Below are positions 1 to 10,035 of a stretch of DNA of 64,000 nt, in pieces. The stretch's first letter is position 1. Each line of letters opens with the position of its first letter. A model generated the notes under the pieces. That model was not told the DNA's origin. It made no database searches and was given only the letters and a program-made list of their open reading frames with translations. The translations under genes were made by a program, and so were the position numbers. Origin of the DNA: Janthinobacterium lividum (lineage in GTDB: Bacteria; Pseudomonadota; Gammaproteobacteria; Burkholderiales; Burkholderiaceae_D). The stretch lies in contig NZ_CP139976.1 of NCBI RefSeq assembly GCF_034424625.1, forward strand, positions 5,332,001 to 5,396,000, in the 5' to 3' direction.

Positions 1-23
1 CCAACTGCCACCTTTGACGCCGC

Positions 24-740
24 ATGATTCCCTGGCTCGATACCCACACCCCGTTTCCCGACGTTTCGCGCGCCCTGACCGACGAGGCGCCCGGCCTGCT
101 GGCGGCCGGCGCCGACCTGTCGCCCGCGCGCCTGCTCGACGCCTACCGGCGCGGCATCTTCCCCTGGTTTTCCGAAGGCCAGCCTATTTTGTGGTGGAGC
201 ACCGATCCGCGCATGGTGCTGATGACGGGGGACTTCAAGGTCTCCGACAGCCTGGCCAAGGCGATCCGCAAGGTCGAACGCAGCGCCGCCACGGACGGTC
301 GCTGGCAGCTGCGCTTCGACGGCGATTTCGACGCCGTCATGCGCGCCTGCGCGGCGCCGCGCAAGGATGGCCCGGGCACGTGGATTTCCGACGAAATCAT
401 CGCCGGCTACACGGGCTTGCACAAGCTGGGCTACGCGCACTCGTCGGAACTGTGGCTTGATGGAGAACTGGTCGGCGGCGCGTATGGCGTGTCGATCGGG
501 CGCATGTTCTATGGCGAATCGATGTTCGCGCGCGTGACGGATGGCTCGAAGATCGCGCTGGCGCACCTCGTGCGTTTTCTGCACGCGCGCGGCGTGGCCA
601 TGATTGACTGCCAGCAAGAAACGAAGCACCTGGCCTCGCTGGGCGCGGCGCCCATTTCGCGCGCGCGCTTCCTCGCCCATGTGCGCGTCGCCATTGAAGC
701 AGCGCAAATCACGGATTGGCAAGCTGCACCACCGGCATAA
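24..740 (+). CDS. aat: Leucyl/phenylalanyl-tRNA--protein transferase
   Basis: Cytoplasmic N-degron enzyme. It moves Leu or Phe from aminoacyl-tRNA onto proteins with N-terminal Arg or Lys, marking them for ClpS/ClpAP. The 238-residue product has the family length. It shows the hallmark N-terminal blocks ([29 protein letters not shown]) and the later [16 protein letters not shown] block. The ATG at 24 is used because it gives the standard family N-terminus. The next gene, bpt, follows 60 bases downstream on the same strand and encodes the second bacterial leucyl transferase of the same pathway, so the two are probably cotranscribed. Confidence 0.96.
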   Translation: MIPWLDTHTPFPDVSRALTDEAPGLLAAGADLSPARLLDAYRRGIFPWFSEGQPILWWSTDPRMVLMTGDFKVSDSLAKAIRKVERSAATDGRWQLRFDGDFDAVMRACAAPRKDGPGTWISDEIIAGYTGLHKLGYAHSSELWLDGELVGGAYGVSIGRMFYGESMFARVTDGSKIALAHLVRFLHARGVAMIDCQQETKHLASLGAAPISRARFLAHVRVAIEAAQITDWQAAPPA

Positions 741-800
741 AAAAGCTATGATATCTCCACGCAGACTTCCATTGCCGCGGACAGACCAGACAGGATCAGC

Positions 801-1523
801 ATGACGCACCTGAACGAACTACCGTTTGCCACCCTGCAGTTCTACACGACGGCGCCCTATCCGTGCAGCTATCTGGACGACCGCCAGGCACGCTCGCAGG
901 TGGCCACGCCTTCGCACCTGATCAACAGCGACGTGTATTCGGAACTGGTGCGCAACGGCTTTCGCCGCAGCGGCATTTTCACCTACCGCCCGTATTGCGA
1001 CGGCTGCCAGGCCTGCATTCCCGTACGCGTCGTGACGGGCGAGTTCACCCCGAACCGCAACCAGCGCCGCGCCTGGAGCCGGCACGCCGACCTGCAGGCG
1101 GGCGTGGCCACCCTGTCCTTCCTCGACGAGCACTACGAACTGTACCTGCGCTACCAGAGCACGCGCCACGCGGGCGGCGGCATGGACCAGGACAGCCGCG
1201 ACCAGTATGCGCAATTCCTGCTGCAAAGCCGGGTCAACACGCGCCTGGTGGAGTTCCGCGATGCCGAAGGCATCCTGCGCATGGTCAGCATCATCGACGT
1301 GCTGGCCGATGGCCTGTCGTCCGTCTACACCTTTTTCGACCCCGACGTGCCGGGCGCCTCGTACGGCACCTACAACGTGCTGTGGCAAATCGCCCAGGCG
1401 CGCGAACTGGACCTGCCCTACATCTACCTGGGCTACTGGATCGCGCAAAGCCCGAAGATGGCCTATAAAATCAACTTCAAGCCGCTGGAAGCACGGATCA
1501 AGGGGCAGTGGGTAATCCTGTAA
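801..1523 (+). CDS. bpt: Aspartate/glutamate leucyltransferase (Bpt, arginyl-transferase fold)
   Basis: Transfers Leu from tRNA-Leu to proteins beginning with Asp or Glu, creating leucine N-degrons. The 240-residue protein has the ATE/Bpt signatures: the Cys motif [13 protein letters not shown] near residues 65-77, [29 protein letters not shown] and a C-terminal [19 protein letters not shown] block. An AGGA ribosome binding site lies just before the ATG at 801. It is the natural partner of aat upstream. Its stop is followed by a REP-like repeat pair shared with the convergent peptidase gene. Confidence 0.95.
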   Translation: MTHLNELPFATLQFYTTAPYPCSYLDDRQARSQVATPSHLINSDVYSELVRNGFRRSGIFTYRPYCDGCQACIPVRVVTGEFTPNRNQRRAWSRHADLQAGVATLSFLDEHYELYLRYQSTRHAGGGMDQDSRDQYAQFLLQSRVNTRLVEFRDAEGILRMVSIIDVLADGLSSVYTFFDPDVPGASYGTYNVLWQIAQARELDLPYIYLGYWIAQSPKMAYKINFKPLEARIKGQWVIL

Positions 1524-1541
1524 ACCTGGGATTATTTGGCA

Positions 1542-1628
1542 GGTCGGATTAGCGCGCAAGCGCGTAATCCGACACTGCGATGCCAACAATGGTGTCGGAT
1601 TACGGCGCTTCGCGCCTAATCCGACCTA
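1542..1628. repeat. REP-like pair of inverted repeats
   Basis: Two hairpins lie back to back. Each has arms GTCGGATTA and TAATCCGAC: 1543-1551 with 1565-1573, and 1594-1602 with 1617-1625. Loops are GC-rich. The pair lies between convergent genes, and the second copy runs into the stop codon (1626-1628) of the S41 peptidase gene. This layout is typical of REP elements, which often act as 3' end stabilisers or terminators. No associated RAYT transposase is in the window. Confidence 0.8.
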
Positions 1629-4600
1629 CTTGCTCTTGTCCGGAAACGCCGGACGCTTGGGCTGCGCGGGCGGGTTCTTTGCCAGTTCGGCCTGGATCAC
1701 CTCGATCGCCTTTTCCAGCTGCGGATCACGTCCGGCGATGACGTCGGCCGGCGTTTGCTCGACGTCGATATCGGGCGGCACGCCTTCGTTTTCCACGCCC
1801 CAGCCATTTTCGCGCGTCCAGAACGCCAGGTTCGGCGCCGTGATGAAGCCGCCATCCATCAGCACGGGGAAGCCCAGCACGCCCACCAGGCCGCCCCAGG
1901 TGGCCTTGCCGATCAGCGGGCCCATGTTATTTTTGCGGAACATCCATGGCAGCAGGTCGCCGCCAGAACCGGCCGTCTCGTCGATCAGCATGGCGCGCGG
2001 CCCCTGGATCGAAGCGGATGGTGTCTTCATGTCGGCGCCGTAGCGCATGGTCCACCAGGCGATTTCCTTCTTCTGCAGGATCTCGATGTAGTAATCGGCC
2101 ACGCTGCCGCCGCCATTGAAACGCTCGTCGACGATGATGGCCTGCTTGTCCGCCTGCGGGAAGAAATAGCGCTTGAAGTAGGTGTGGCCCAGGCCCGCCG
2201 TATTCGGCACATACACATACGCCACCTTGCCGCCCGTCGCCGCATTCACCTTGCGCATATTGCCTTCGATCCAGTCGCGGTTGCGCAAGGCATCCTCGGT
2301 CGGCACGGGCACCACGGTGATCGTGCGCGCGCCCTTGCCGTCGGCCGATGGCCCCACGGTCAGGTCGATCGCCTTGCCGGCCGTGTTCTCGAAGGCGCTG
2401 TAGATATTCGTCGGCGGCAGCAAAGGACGGCTGTCGACGGCCAGCAGGTATTCGCCCGCCTTGACGTTCAGGCCCGGCTCCGTCAGCGGCGCGCGCAGGG
2501 CCGGATTCCAGTTCAAGCCGCCATACACTTTCTTGAAGCGGTAATGGCCATCGCGCACTTCATAGTCGGCGCCCAGCAAGCCCCCCGGCACCTTCTTCGC
2601 CTCGATAAAATCATCGCCACCGCCACCGCGGTGGTGGCCCACGGCCAGCTCGCTGCACATCCACTGGATCAACCGGTTCAGGTCTGCGCGGCTCGACAGC
2701 TCGGGCAGGAAGACGGCGTACTTGTCGCGCATGGCCTTCCAGTCCACGCCATGCATGCCCGGGTCATAGAAGTAATCGCGGTTGATGCGCCACACCTCGT
2801 TGAAAATCTGCGTCCACTCGGCGCGCGGATCGGCCTTTACTTCGATGGCGTCGACCTTGATCTTGCCTTCGCCCGGCGCCAGCAGCTTGCCCGTGGCGCT
2901 ACCCATGGCCCAATTGTCCTTCTGGCGGTACAGCAGCTTCTTGCCATCGGCCGACACTTCGAAATCATCGGCTTCCGCCACCACGGTTTCCGCCTTGCGC
3001 TCCTTCAGGTCAAAACGCTGCACGGCCTTCTTGCCGTCGCTTTCGCGCAGCAAAAAGATCTGCCCTGCGGCACCCGCCGTCAGACTGGAGAACTGCGCGG
3101 CCGGCAGCGGCAAGTCGACGATGCGCGTGGCGATGCCGTCGAAATCGATGCTGATCGGCGCCACGGGCGCTACGGTCACTTTCGGGTCGTCGCGGCCCGT
3201 CTTCGGATCGACCTTCGGTTCGCTCTTCGCTTCCGGCTCTGCCTTTGCCGTGTCTTTTTTACTCTCCGCGCTGGCGGCCTTTTCCTCGTCGCTCTCCTTG
3301 ATCAGGGGCGACGGCAAGTCGCGCCGCAGCACGGCCATCCACACGGTGCGCGTCACCAGGTTGTCTTCATTCTGCTGCGAGAACCAGTTGTTGCTGGGAC
3401 CAGCGTTCGTCGAAGCGAAGAAATACAGGTATTTGCCGCTCTTGTCGAACATGGGCTGGGCCACGTCGGACAAGCCATCGGTCACGGGCATCGACTTGTT
3501 CTGCTCGACGGAATAGATGTAGGCGCTGCGCGTGTAGGTGGGCGAATTGAGCGTGTAGGCCAGCCAGCGCGAATCGGGCGCCCACGAGGCGCGCATGCTC
3601 TTGTCGACGCCATACATCGGCTCCGTGGCGACCTTCTGCACCTTGCCCGTGCCGACGTCGATCACATACATGCTCCAGCCATTGTCGGCAAACGCGATCT
3701 TCCTGCTGTCGGGCGACCAGACGGCGTTGTCATAGAAGCCGCTGCCATTCAGCTTGAACTTGCGCACGGCGCCCTTGCCATCCTGCGCCCGCACATGCAG
3801 TTCATACTCGCCCGACTCGTCCGAGAAATACGCGACCGAGCGGCCATCGGGCGACCAGATCGGCGTGCGCTCGTGGGCGCCGGCCGTCTGCGTCAGGTTG
3901 CGCACATCGCCCTTGTCGGCGGGGATGGTGACGATCTCGCCCCGGTACTCGAAGGCGATGCGCGCGCCCGACGGCGAAATCGACGCGTCGCGGATATATT
4001 TCGCGTTCTTGACCCAGCGCGGGCGCGTCTGCCCCAGGTCGCTGGCCACGGCGATGCTCAGCTTGTGCGCCTGGCCGCTGGCGATGTCGAGCGCGTGCAA
4101 ATAGCCGGCCTGCTCGTAGACGATGGTGCCGTTCGCGGCCGACGCGTTCAGCACGGGAAAATCCGCGTGCCGCGTCAGCTGGCGCACGGCTTTCGTCTTG
4201 ACGTCATACGCAAACAGGTTGAATTCGCCGTTGCGGTCCGAGCGGAAGTACACGGTGTCGCCCAGCCACATGGGGTCGACGTCGTTCGAGCGCGTGGTGG
4301 GCTGGGGGATTTTTTCGATGGATTTGTCGCTGGATGAAAACAGCCACAGCCAGGAATTGGTGCCGCCCCGGTAGCGCTTCCACTGCTTGAAGGCCGGCGC
4401 CAGCGGGTTGTAGGCGATGCGCTTGCCATCGGGCGAATAGGCGGCGCGTGAGGCGTTGGGGATTTCCAGCTGGGTTTCCACGCCGCCCGCCACGGGCACC
4501 GTAAACAGCTTCTGGAAGCGGTTGTTGAAGGCGGCGCGGGGCGAGGTGAACATCACGGCCTGGCCATCGGGCGTGAACGACTGCGCCAGGTCCGCGCCCG

Positions 4601-4937
4601 GGTGGAAGGTCAGGCGGCGCGGCACGCCGCCGGCCGCCGCGATCACGTACACGTCGACATTGCCGTCGATATTCGCGCTATACGCGATCAGGCTGCCGTC
4701 GGGCGAGAACACGGGATTGGACTTGTCGCCCAGATCGGAAGTGAGGCGCCGCGCGCCGCCGCCATCGAGGTTGGACAGCCACAGGTCGCCCGCATAGATG
4801 AAGGCGATGTGGCGGCTGGAGACGGCTGGTTCGCTCAGCATGCGGGTGTCTTGCGTATTGGGCAGGGCCAGGGCCGGGTGGCTCAGCAGCAGTGCGCTGG
4901 CGGCCGCGATGGCCGTCAAGATGCGTGTCTTTTTCAA
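1626..4937 (-). CDS. Secreted tricorn-like S41 peptidase
   Basis: Large exported serine peptidase of the tricorn/S41 type, 1103 residues. A signal peptide (residues 1-24, ending ALLLSHPALA) is followed by many WD40/PD40-like beta-propeller repeats of the form FSPDGSLIAYSA, which gate and bind peptides. A charged linker near residues 550-590 follows, then a PDZ-like region and the C-terminal S41 domain. The nucleophile is the Ser of ETAGSGGDLLPW, near residue 990. The start is a TTG at 4937: it keeps the signal peptide intact and no in-frame ATG precedes the mature part. It likely degrades peptides in the periplasm. It interrupts what looks like an aat-bpt-pyrD block. Confidence 0.88.
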   Translation of the reverse strand: MKKTRILTAIAAASALLLSHPALALPNTQDTRMLSEPAVSSRHIAFIYAGDLWLSNLDGGGARRLTSDLGDKSNPVFSPDGSLIAYSANIDGNVDVYVIAAAGGVPRRLTFHPGADLAQSFTPDGQAVMFTSPRAAFNNRFQKLFTVPVAGGVETQLEIPNASRAAYSPDGKRIAYNPLAPAFKQWKRYRGGTNSWLWLFSSSDKSIEKIPQPTTRSNDVDPMWLGDTVYFRSDRNGEFNLFAYDVKTKAVRQLTRHADFPVLNASAANGTIVYEQAGYLHALDIASGQAHKLSIAVASDLGQTRPRWVKNAKYIRDASISPSGARIAFEYRGEIVTIPADKGDVRNLTQTAGAHERTPIWSPDGRSVAYFSDESGEYELHVRAQDGKGAVRKFKLNGSGFYDNAVWSPDSRKIAFADNGWSMYVIDVGTGKVQKVATEPMYGVDKSMRASWAPDSRWLAYTLNSPTYTRSAYIYSVEQNKSMPVTDGLSDVAQPMFDKSGKYLYFFASTNAGPSNNWFSQQNEDNLVTRTVWMAVLRRDLPSPLIKESDEEKAASAESKKDTAKAEPEAKSEPKVDPKTGRDDPKVTVAPVAPISIDFDGIATRIVDLPLPAAQFSSLTAGAAGQIFLLRESDGKKAVQRFDLKERKAETVVAEADDFEVSADGKKLLYRQKDNWAMGSATGKLLAPGEGKIKVDAIEVKADPRAEWTQIFNEVWRINRDYFYDPGMHGVDWKAMRDKYAVFLPELSSRADLNRLIQWMCSELAVGHHRGGGGDDFIEAKKVPGGLLGADYEVRDGHYRFKKVYGGLNWNPALRAPLTEPGLNVKAGEYLLAVDSRPLLPPTNIYSAFENTAGKAIDLTVGPSADGKGARTITVVPVPTEDALRNRDWIEGNMRKVNAATGGKVAYVYVPNTAGLGHTYFKRYFFPQADKQAIIVDERFNGGGSVADYYIEILQKKEIAWWTMRYGADMKTPSASIQGPRAMLIDETAGSGGDLLPWMFRKNNMGPLIGKATWGGLVGVLGFPVLMDGGFITAPNLAFWTRENGWGVENEGVPPDIDVEQTPADVIAGRDPQLEKAIEVIQAELAKNPPAQPKRPAFPDKSK

Positions 4938-5140
4938 TCGATGTCTCGCTTATGAAGTAAACAGAACAGGGAAGAAACAGGAAAGTCCAAGGCCGGATGC
5001 GGATTATCAATGGATCAATATTGCATTTGGCCAACAAGAACTATACACCCGACCGCTGCGTGGAACACGGTAAAATACGGCACTTATTTCGCGTGCCGCC
5101 AGCCCTTCCCGGCGGCCCGCACACCTACTCAAAGCGCCCC

Positions 5141-6190
5141 ATGTCTGAAAAATTCCTGTACTCCCTCGCCCGCCCGCTGCTGTTTTCGATGGATGCCGAA
5201 GCGGCCCACCATCTCACCCTGCCCGCCCTGAAACGCGCCAGCGCGCTGGGCCTGACGAAGCTGGCCGGCAAACCGGCAGCCGACCCGCGCACGGTGATGG
5301 GCATCACCTTCCCCAATCCCGTCGGCCTGGCCGCCGGCCTGGACAAGGATGGCGCCTACATCGACGCGCTGGCCGACCTGGGCTTTGGTTCCATCGAAGT
5401 GGGTACCGTCACGCCGCGCGCGCAGGCGGGCAATCCGAAACCGCGCATGTTCCGCCTGCCGCAAGCGCAGGGCATCATCAACCGCATGGGCTTTAACAAT
5501 GGCGGCGTGGACGCCTTTGTCGCCAACGTGCAGGCGTCGAAGTTCTACCAGGACCGCGCCGGCGTGCTGGGCCTGAACATCGGCAAGAATGCCGACACGC
5601 CCATCGAGCGGGCGGCCGACGACTATCTGCTGTGCCTGGAAAAAGTCTACCCGTATGCCAGCTATGTGACGGTGAACATCTCGTCGCCAAACACCAAGAA
5701 CCTGCGCCAGCTGCAGGGCGCGTCGGAACTCGACGCCCTGCTGTCGCAGCTCAAAGATGCCCAGGCGCGCCTGGCGGACAAGCACAAACGCTACGTGCCG
5801 CTGGCCCTGAAAATCGCGCCGGACATGGATGGCGAACAGGTGAAAAGCATTGCCGAGTCGCTCACGCGCCACCGTATCGATGGCGTCATCGCCACCAACA
5901 CGACCCTGTCGCGCAGCGCCGTGGAAGGCATGCCGCACGGCGCCGAAGCGGGCGGCCTGTCGGGCGCGCCCGTGTTCGAACTGTCGAACAATGTCATCCG
6001 CCTGCTGAAGGCCGAACTGGGCGATGCGCTGCCCATCATCGGCGTGGGCGGCATCATGCAGGGCAGCGACGCCGTGGCCAAGTTCGAGGCGGGCGCGCAG
6101 CTGGTGCAGCTGTACAGCGGCCTGATTTACGCCGGTCCCGCGCTGATCAAGGATTGCGCGCGCGCGCTGCGCGGCAAACAGGCGACATGA
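5141..6190 (+). CDS. pyrD: Dihydroorotate dehydrogenase (quinone), class 2
   Basis: Fourth step of pyrimidine synthesis: oxidises dihydroorotate to orotate with FMN and passes electrons to quinone at the inner membrane. The 349-residue protein has the class 2 N-terminal membrane-associating helices (residues 1-30) and the [18 protein letters not shown] motif. The [14 protein letters not shown] block carries the catalytic Ser, and [11 protein letters not shown] lies near the C-terminus. The reading frame is open further upstream, but the ATG at 5141 gives the family N-terminus [15 protein letters not shown]. Its TGA overlaps the ATG of the next gene by four bases (ATGA). Confidence 0.96.
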   Translation: MSEKFLYSLARPLLFSMDAEAAHHLTLPALKRASALGLTKLAGKPAADPRTVMGITFPNPVGLAAGLDKDGAYIDALADLGFGSIEVGTVTPRAQAGNPKPRMFRLPQAQGIINRMGFNNGGVDAFVANVQASKFYQDRAGVLGLNIGKNADTPIERAADDYLLCLEKVYPYASYVTVNISSPNTKNLRQLQGASELDALLSQLKDAQARLADKHKRYVPLALKIAPDMDGEQVKSIAESLTRHRIDGVIATNTTLSRSAVEGMPHGAEAGGLSGAPVFELSNNVIRLLKAELGDALPIIGVGGIMQGSDAVAKFEAGAQLVQLYSGLIYAGPALIKDCARALRGKQAT

Positions 6191-7236
6191 TCGCCAGGGT
6201 CAAGCTGGGTTCCAGCAGCCTGGAGGTGAGCAAGATCTGCCTGGGCACGATGACCTTCGGCGAGCAGAATAGCGAAGCCGAAGCGCACAGCCAGCTCGAT
6301 TACGCGCTCGAGCGGGGCATCAACTTCGTCGACACGGCCGAGATGTATCCGGTGATGGCCAGCGCGCAGACGCAGGGCAGCACGGAGCGCTACATCGGCA
6401 GCTGGCTGAAGAAAAGCGGCAAGCGCAGCCAGATCGTCCTGGCCAGCAAGGTGGCCGGGCCGAATTCGCGCATGCACTGGATACGCAAGGGCAAGACGGA
6501 CCACGACGCGGTCAACATCCGCGCCGCCGTCGAGGACAGCCTGCGCCGGCTGCAGACGGAGCACATTGACCTGTATCAATTGCACTGGCCCAGCCGCAAC
6601 CTGCCCATCTTCGGCGCCAGCGCGTACAACCCGCGCAAGGAGCACGCCTCGGTCGCCATCGAAGACACCCTGGCCGTGCTGGGCAAACTGGTCGACGAGG
6701 GCAAGATCGGCCATATCGGCGTGTCGAACGAATCGTCGTGGGGCGTGTGCGAATACATCAAGCAGGCCGAGCTGAAAGGCTTGCCGCGCATCGCCGCCAT
6801 CCAGAACCTGTACAACCTGACGGCGCGCCATTTCGAGACGAGCTTGCTCGACGAAACCTGCCACCGGGAAAATGTCAGCTTGCTGGCCTACAGCCCGCTG
6901 GCGTTCGGCCAGCTGACGGCGAAATATATCGACGATCCGCAGGCCAAGGGCCGTTTGACGCGCTTCCCGGCCGGCTGGAGTCCCCGCTACGTGCGCCCCG
7001 CTACCATCGCGGCAGCCAGCCAGTATGCGGCGCTGGCCCGCGCGCACGGCTTGACGCCGGCGCAGCTGGCGCTGGCCTGGTGCTACTCGCGCTGGTTCGT
7101 GGCCTCGACCATCATCGGTGCCACCAGCGTGGCGCAGCTGCAGCAAAATATCGACGCCCATCAAGTTACCCTGTCGCCGGAACTGGTGGCGGCCGTCGAC
7201 GCCATCCACGCCAGTCTGCCCAATCCGGGACAGTAG
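6187..7236 (+). CDS. Aldo-keto reductase, Tas-like
   Basis: NADP(H)-dependent aldo-keto reductase of the Tas/YghZ type, 349 residues. It forms a TIM barrel with the usual tetrad: Asp and Tyr in DTAEMYP (near residue 52), Lys in VLASKVAGP and His in [10 protein letters not shown]. The C-terminal [14 protein letters not shown] block binds the cofactor phosphate. The natural substrate cannot be read from sequence. The ATG at 6187 overlaps the pyrD stop, so translation is probably coupled, although the product has no obvious role in pyrimidine synthesis. Confidence 0.9.
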   Translation: MIARVKLGSSSLEVSKICLGTMTFGEQNSEAEAHSQLDYALERGINFVDTAEMYPVMASAQTQGSTERYIGSWLKKSGKRSQIVLASKVAGPNSRMHWIRKGKTDHDAVNIRAAVEDSLRRLQTEHIDLYQLHWPSRNLPIFGASAYNPRKEHASVAIEDTLAVLGKLVDEGKIGHIGVSNESSWGVCEYIKQAELKGLPRIAAIQNLYNLTARHFETSLLDETCHRENVSLLAYSPLAFGQLTAKYIDDPQAKGRLTRFPAGWSPRYVRPATIAAASQYAALARAHGLTPAQLALAWCYSRWFVASTIIGATSVAQLQQNIDAHQVTLSPELVAAVDAIHASLPNPGQ

Positions 7237-7532
7237 GCGCGCTCCGTCTGGCGGCGCATGCCGCCGCCAGGCTCCCCACGCCCATCGCAGATAGTCGTAT
7301 TTATACAACAGCTGGCAATTTACTGCTGTGCAGCATTGCGGCCTTGCCGTGCCCGGTCGTATGCTGGAAACGAGGCCATATGCGCTACCCGCGCCATTTG
7401 GACGTGTATCAGACATTTATTGCATATCGATAGACAGAACGATTCGTAAGCACGCCACAGGCCCACTGTTACTCTGATGTCATCACCGGACCGCCATGGT
7501 TCGCGCATCCACCAACCGAAGAGATATTGTCG
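7237..7532. other. Intergenic region before the TonB receptor
   Basis: About 296 bases between the reductase and receptor genes. The first 90 bases are GC-rich, the rest more AT-rich, as expected of a promoter region. I find no convincing terminator, riboswitch core or Fur-like box by eye. Short open frames here lack ribosome binding sites. Confidence 0.5.
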
Positions 7533-9953
7533 ATGAGTTCAAGCACCGCCCGCTCCCAGCTTCCCGCCCTGCCCGTGAAAACCGTTATCGCCGCCAGCCT
7601 GATCGCCTGCTTCAGCCTGCCAATGCAGGCGCAAGCGCAGCAAGAGCTGCCGGCCGAAGGTGAACTGCAATCGGTGGTGGTCACCGGCACCTTCGCCAAG
7701 AACCGCCGCACCATCGATTCCGAATCGCCTATCGACATCCTCACCTCGCGCGACCTGCAAAGCACGGGTTCGGGCGAGCTGGCCACCGTGCTGGCGCGCC
7801 TGCTGCCATCGCTGAACTTTGCCCGCGCCACGGGCGCCGACGCCAGCGACGCCGTGCGTCCGGCCCAGCTGCGCGGGCTGTCGCCCGACCAGACCCTGGT
7901 ACTGGTGAACGGCAAGCGCCGCTACACCTCGGCCGTCGTCAACGTCAACGGTTCCCTGGGCCGCGGCTCGGCGCCCGTCGACCTGAACGCCATCCCGCTG
8001 GCCGCCATCGACCACGTGGAAGTGCTGCGCGATGGCGCGGCGGCCCAGTACGGTTCCGATGCGATCGCCGGCGTAATCAACATCATCCTGAAAAAAGGCG
8101 CGGCCGGCGGCGATATCGAAGTGGGCTATGGCCAGACGCAGGAACGCGACGGCAAGCAAAAATCCATCAAGGGTTCGGCCGGCTTCGCCCTCGGTGACGA
8201 CGGCTGGGTGCGCGTCTCGGCGGAAGTGGCGGAGCGCGACCCGACCAACCGCGCCGGCGCCGACTTCCGCAATCCGCTGGAACCGCGCTACGGCAAGGTC
8301 AACCAGCGCTATGGCGATCCGGAAAGCAAGCCGGCAACGATTTTCCTCAACAGCGAATACCGCATCAACGACAATATCGACTGGTATGCCTTCGGCAATT
8401 ATGGCAAGCGCGACACGTCGGCCGCCGCCACCTGGCGCACGGCCCTGATCCAGGACCCCGTCACCAAGGTCTACTCGCAGCGCACGCCGATCTATCCGGA
8501 AGGCTTCTTGCCGCTGCAAAACAGCACCCTGACGGACCAGTCCATCGTCACGGGCTTGCGCGGTGAAGCGGCCGGCTGGCGCTGGGATGCCAGCATCAAT
8601 TACGGCAGCAACAAGTTCGAACTGGACCTGGACAACACGGTCAACCAGTCGCTGGGCGCGAACAGCCCCACGCATTTCTATGCCGGCTCGCTGAAGAATG
8701 AACAGACCGTATTCAACCTGGACGCGGCGCGCGAGTTTCCCGTCTCTTACTTTACGGGTCCGCTGACTGTAGCCGTCGGCGCGGAAGCGCGGCATGAGAA
8801 ATACAGCATCGGCGCCGGCGACGCAGCGTCGTACACAGGCGGCGGCTCGCAAGGCTTTGCCGGCTTCCGCCCTGTCAACGCAGGCAGCCACTCGCGCCAC
8901 AACGAATCGATCTATGTGAATCTGGAAGCGGAAGCGACGAAGAAACTGTCGGGCGGCGTGGCCCTGCGCCATGAGCGCTACAGCGATTTCGGCAGCACCA
9001 CCTCTGCCAAGGGCTCGGCCCGCTACTCCTTCACGGACGCGCTGTCCCTGCGCGGCACCGTATCGAGCGGCTTCCGCGCGCCATCGCTGGCGCAGCAGTA
9101 CTACACCATCACCACCACCAACTTCCAGGTCATCAACGGCAACAATACGGCCATCGAGACGGGCACCTTTGCCGTCAACACGCCGCAGGCGCGCGCCTTG
9201 GGCGCACAGGACCTGAAACCGGAAAAAGCCCGCAACTACAGCCTGGGCCTGCAGTTCCAGCCTAACCGCAACTTCACCACGACGGTAGACGCCTACCGCA
9301 TCGACATCGACAACCGCATCCTGTTCTCGGCCAACCTGGCGCTGAACGACAAGCTCAAGGCCCAGCTGGCGACGCAAGGCTCGAGCGTGGGCGCGGCGCG
9401 CTACTTCACCAACGCCGTCGACACGCGCACGGAAGGCGTGGACATCGTCAGCACCTACCGCATCGACCTGCAGGACAAGGACCGCCTCGATCTCACCGTG
9501 GCCTACAACCATAACAAGAGCACGGTACAGAAAATCGCCGACAATCCAGCCATCCTGACGGCCAACAACCTGAAACTGATCGACCGCCAGAGCATCGACC
9601 GCATCACGGTGGCCTCGCCGAAGGACAAGTTCAGCCTGGCCGCCGACTACGGCTTCGGCATCTGGAATGCGCATGGCGTCGTGACGCGCTACGGCAGCTT
9701 CACCGTGCCACAGAACGATGTCAAGCTGGACCAGACGTATGACCCGCAATGGGTGCTGGACGTGTCCGGTTCCGTGAAACTGGGCAAGAACTGGCGCCTG
9801 GTGGCCGGCATCGACAACGTCACCAACCGCTACCCGGCGCAAGTGACGAGCGCGGGCAACCTGAACGTCAACGGCACCCAGCCTTACAGCATCTTCGCGC
9901 CGAACGGTTTCAACGGCCGCTACTACTACGCCAAGGCTGGCTATAGCTGGTAA
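7533..9953 (+). CDS. TonB-dependent outer-membrane receptor
   Basis: Outer-membrane beta-barrel transporter energised by TonB, 806 residues. It has a signal peptide (residues 1 to about 36, ending in MQAQAQ) and a TonB box near SVVVTG. The plug domain contains RGLSPDQTLVLVNGKRR and the block VEVLRDGAAAQYGSDAIAGV. A 22-strand barrel follows and ends in aromatic YYYAKAGYSW, a typical C-terminal targeting strand. GAAGAG lies 8 bases before the ATG at 7533, which is preferred over an in-frame TTG two codons earlier. The ligand is unknown; the plug resembles receptors in the iron/vitamin class but also those for other organic compounds. No transporter or siderophore gene is next to it. Confidence 0.92.
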   Translation: MSSSTARSQLPALPVKTVIAASLIACFSLPMQAQAQQELPAEGELQSVVVTGTFAKNRRTIDSESPIDILTSRDLQSTGSGELATVLARLLPSLNFARATGADASDAVRPAQLRGLSPDQTLVLVNGKRRYTSAVVNVNGSLGRGSAPVDLNAIPLAAIDHVEVLRDGAAAQYGSDAIAGVINIILKKGAAGGDIEVGYGQTQERDGKQKSIKGSAGFALGDDGWVRVSAEVAERDPTNRAGADFRNPLEPRYGKVNQRYGDPESKPATIFLNSEYRINDNIDWYAFGNYGKRDTSAAATWRTALIQDPVTKVYSQRTPIYPEGFLPLQNSTLTDQSIVTGLRGEAAGWRWDASINYGSNKFELDLDNTVNQSLGANSPTHFYAGSLKNEQTVFNLDAAREFPVSYFTGPLTVAVGAEARHEKYSIGAGDAASYTGGGSQGFAGFRPVNAGSHSRHNESIYVNLEAEATKKLSGGVALRHERYSDFGSTTSAKGSARYSFTDALSLRGTVSSGFRAPSLAQQYYTITTTNFQVINGNNTAIETGTFAVNTPQARALGAQDLKPEKARNYSLGLQFQPNRNFTTTVDAYRIDIDNRILFSANLALNDKLKAQLATQGSSVGAARYFTNAVDTRTEGVDIVSTYRIDLQDKDRLDLTVAYNHNKSTVQKIADNPAILTANNLKLIDRQSIDRITVASPKDKFSLAADYGFGIWNAHGVVTRYGSFTVPQNDVKLDQTYDPQWVLDVSGSVKLGKNWRLVAGIDNVTNRYPAQVTSAGNLNVNGTQPYSIFAPNGFNGRYYYAKAGYSW

Positions 9954-9970
9954 ATAGCGCTCTGCCATGC

Positions 9971-10006
9971 AAAAAGCCCGGAACGCATCGCGTTTCCGGG
10001 CTTTTT
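9971..10006. terminator. Bidirectional intrinsic terminator
   Basis: Long stem AAAAGCCCGG-AACGC / GCGTT-TCCGGGCTTTT with an A-run on one side and a T-run on the other. It sits between the convergent receptor gene and PEP-CTERM gene and can serve both. Confidence 0.92.
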
Positions 10007-10035
10007 CATGTCTTGCGCCCGCAGGCGCATCAGGC

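Noticed and set aside
1755..4337. Open frame of 860 codons antisense to the S41 peptidase gene
   Set aside because: It mirrors the peptidase gene in a GC-rich region, has His/Arg-rich low-complexity translation, no ribosome binding site and no recognisable motif. The peptidase on the other strand has clear domains.
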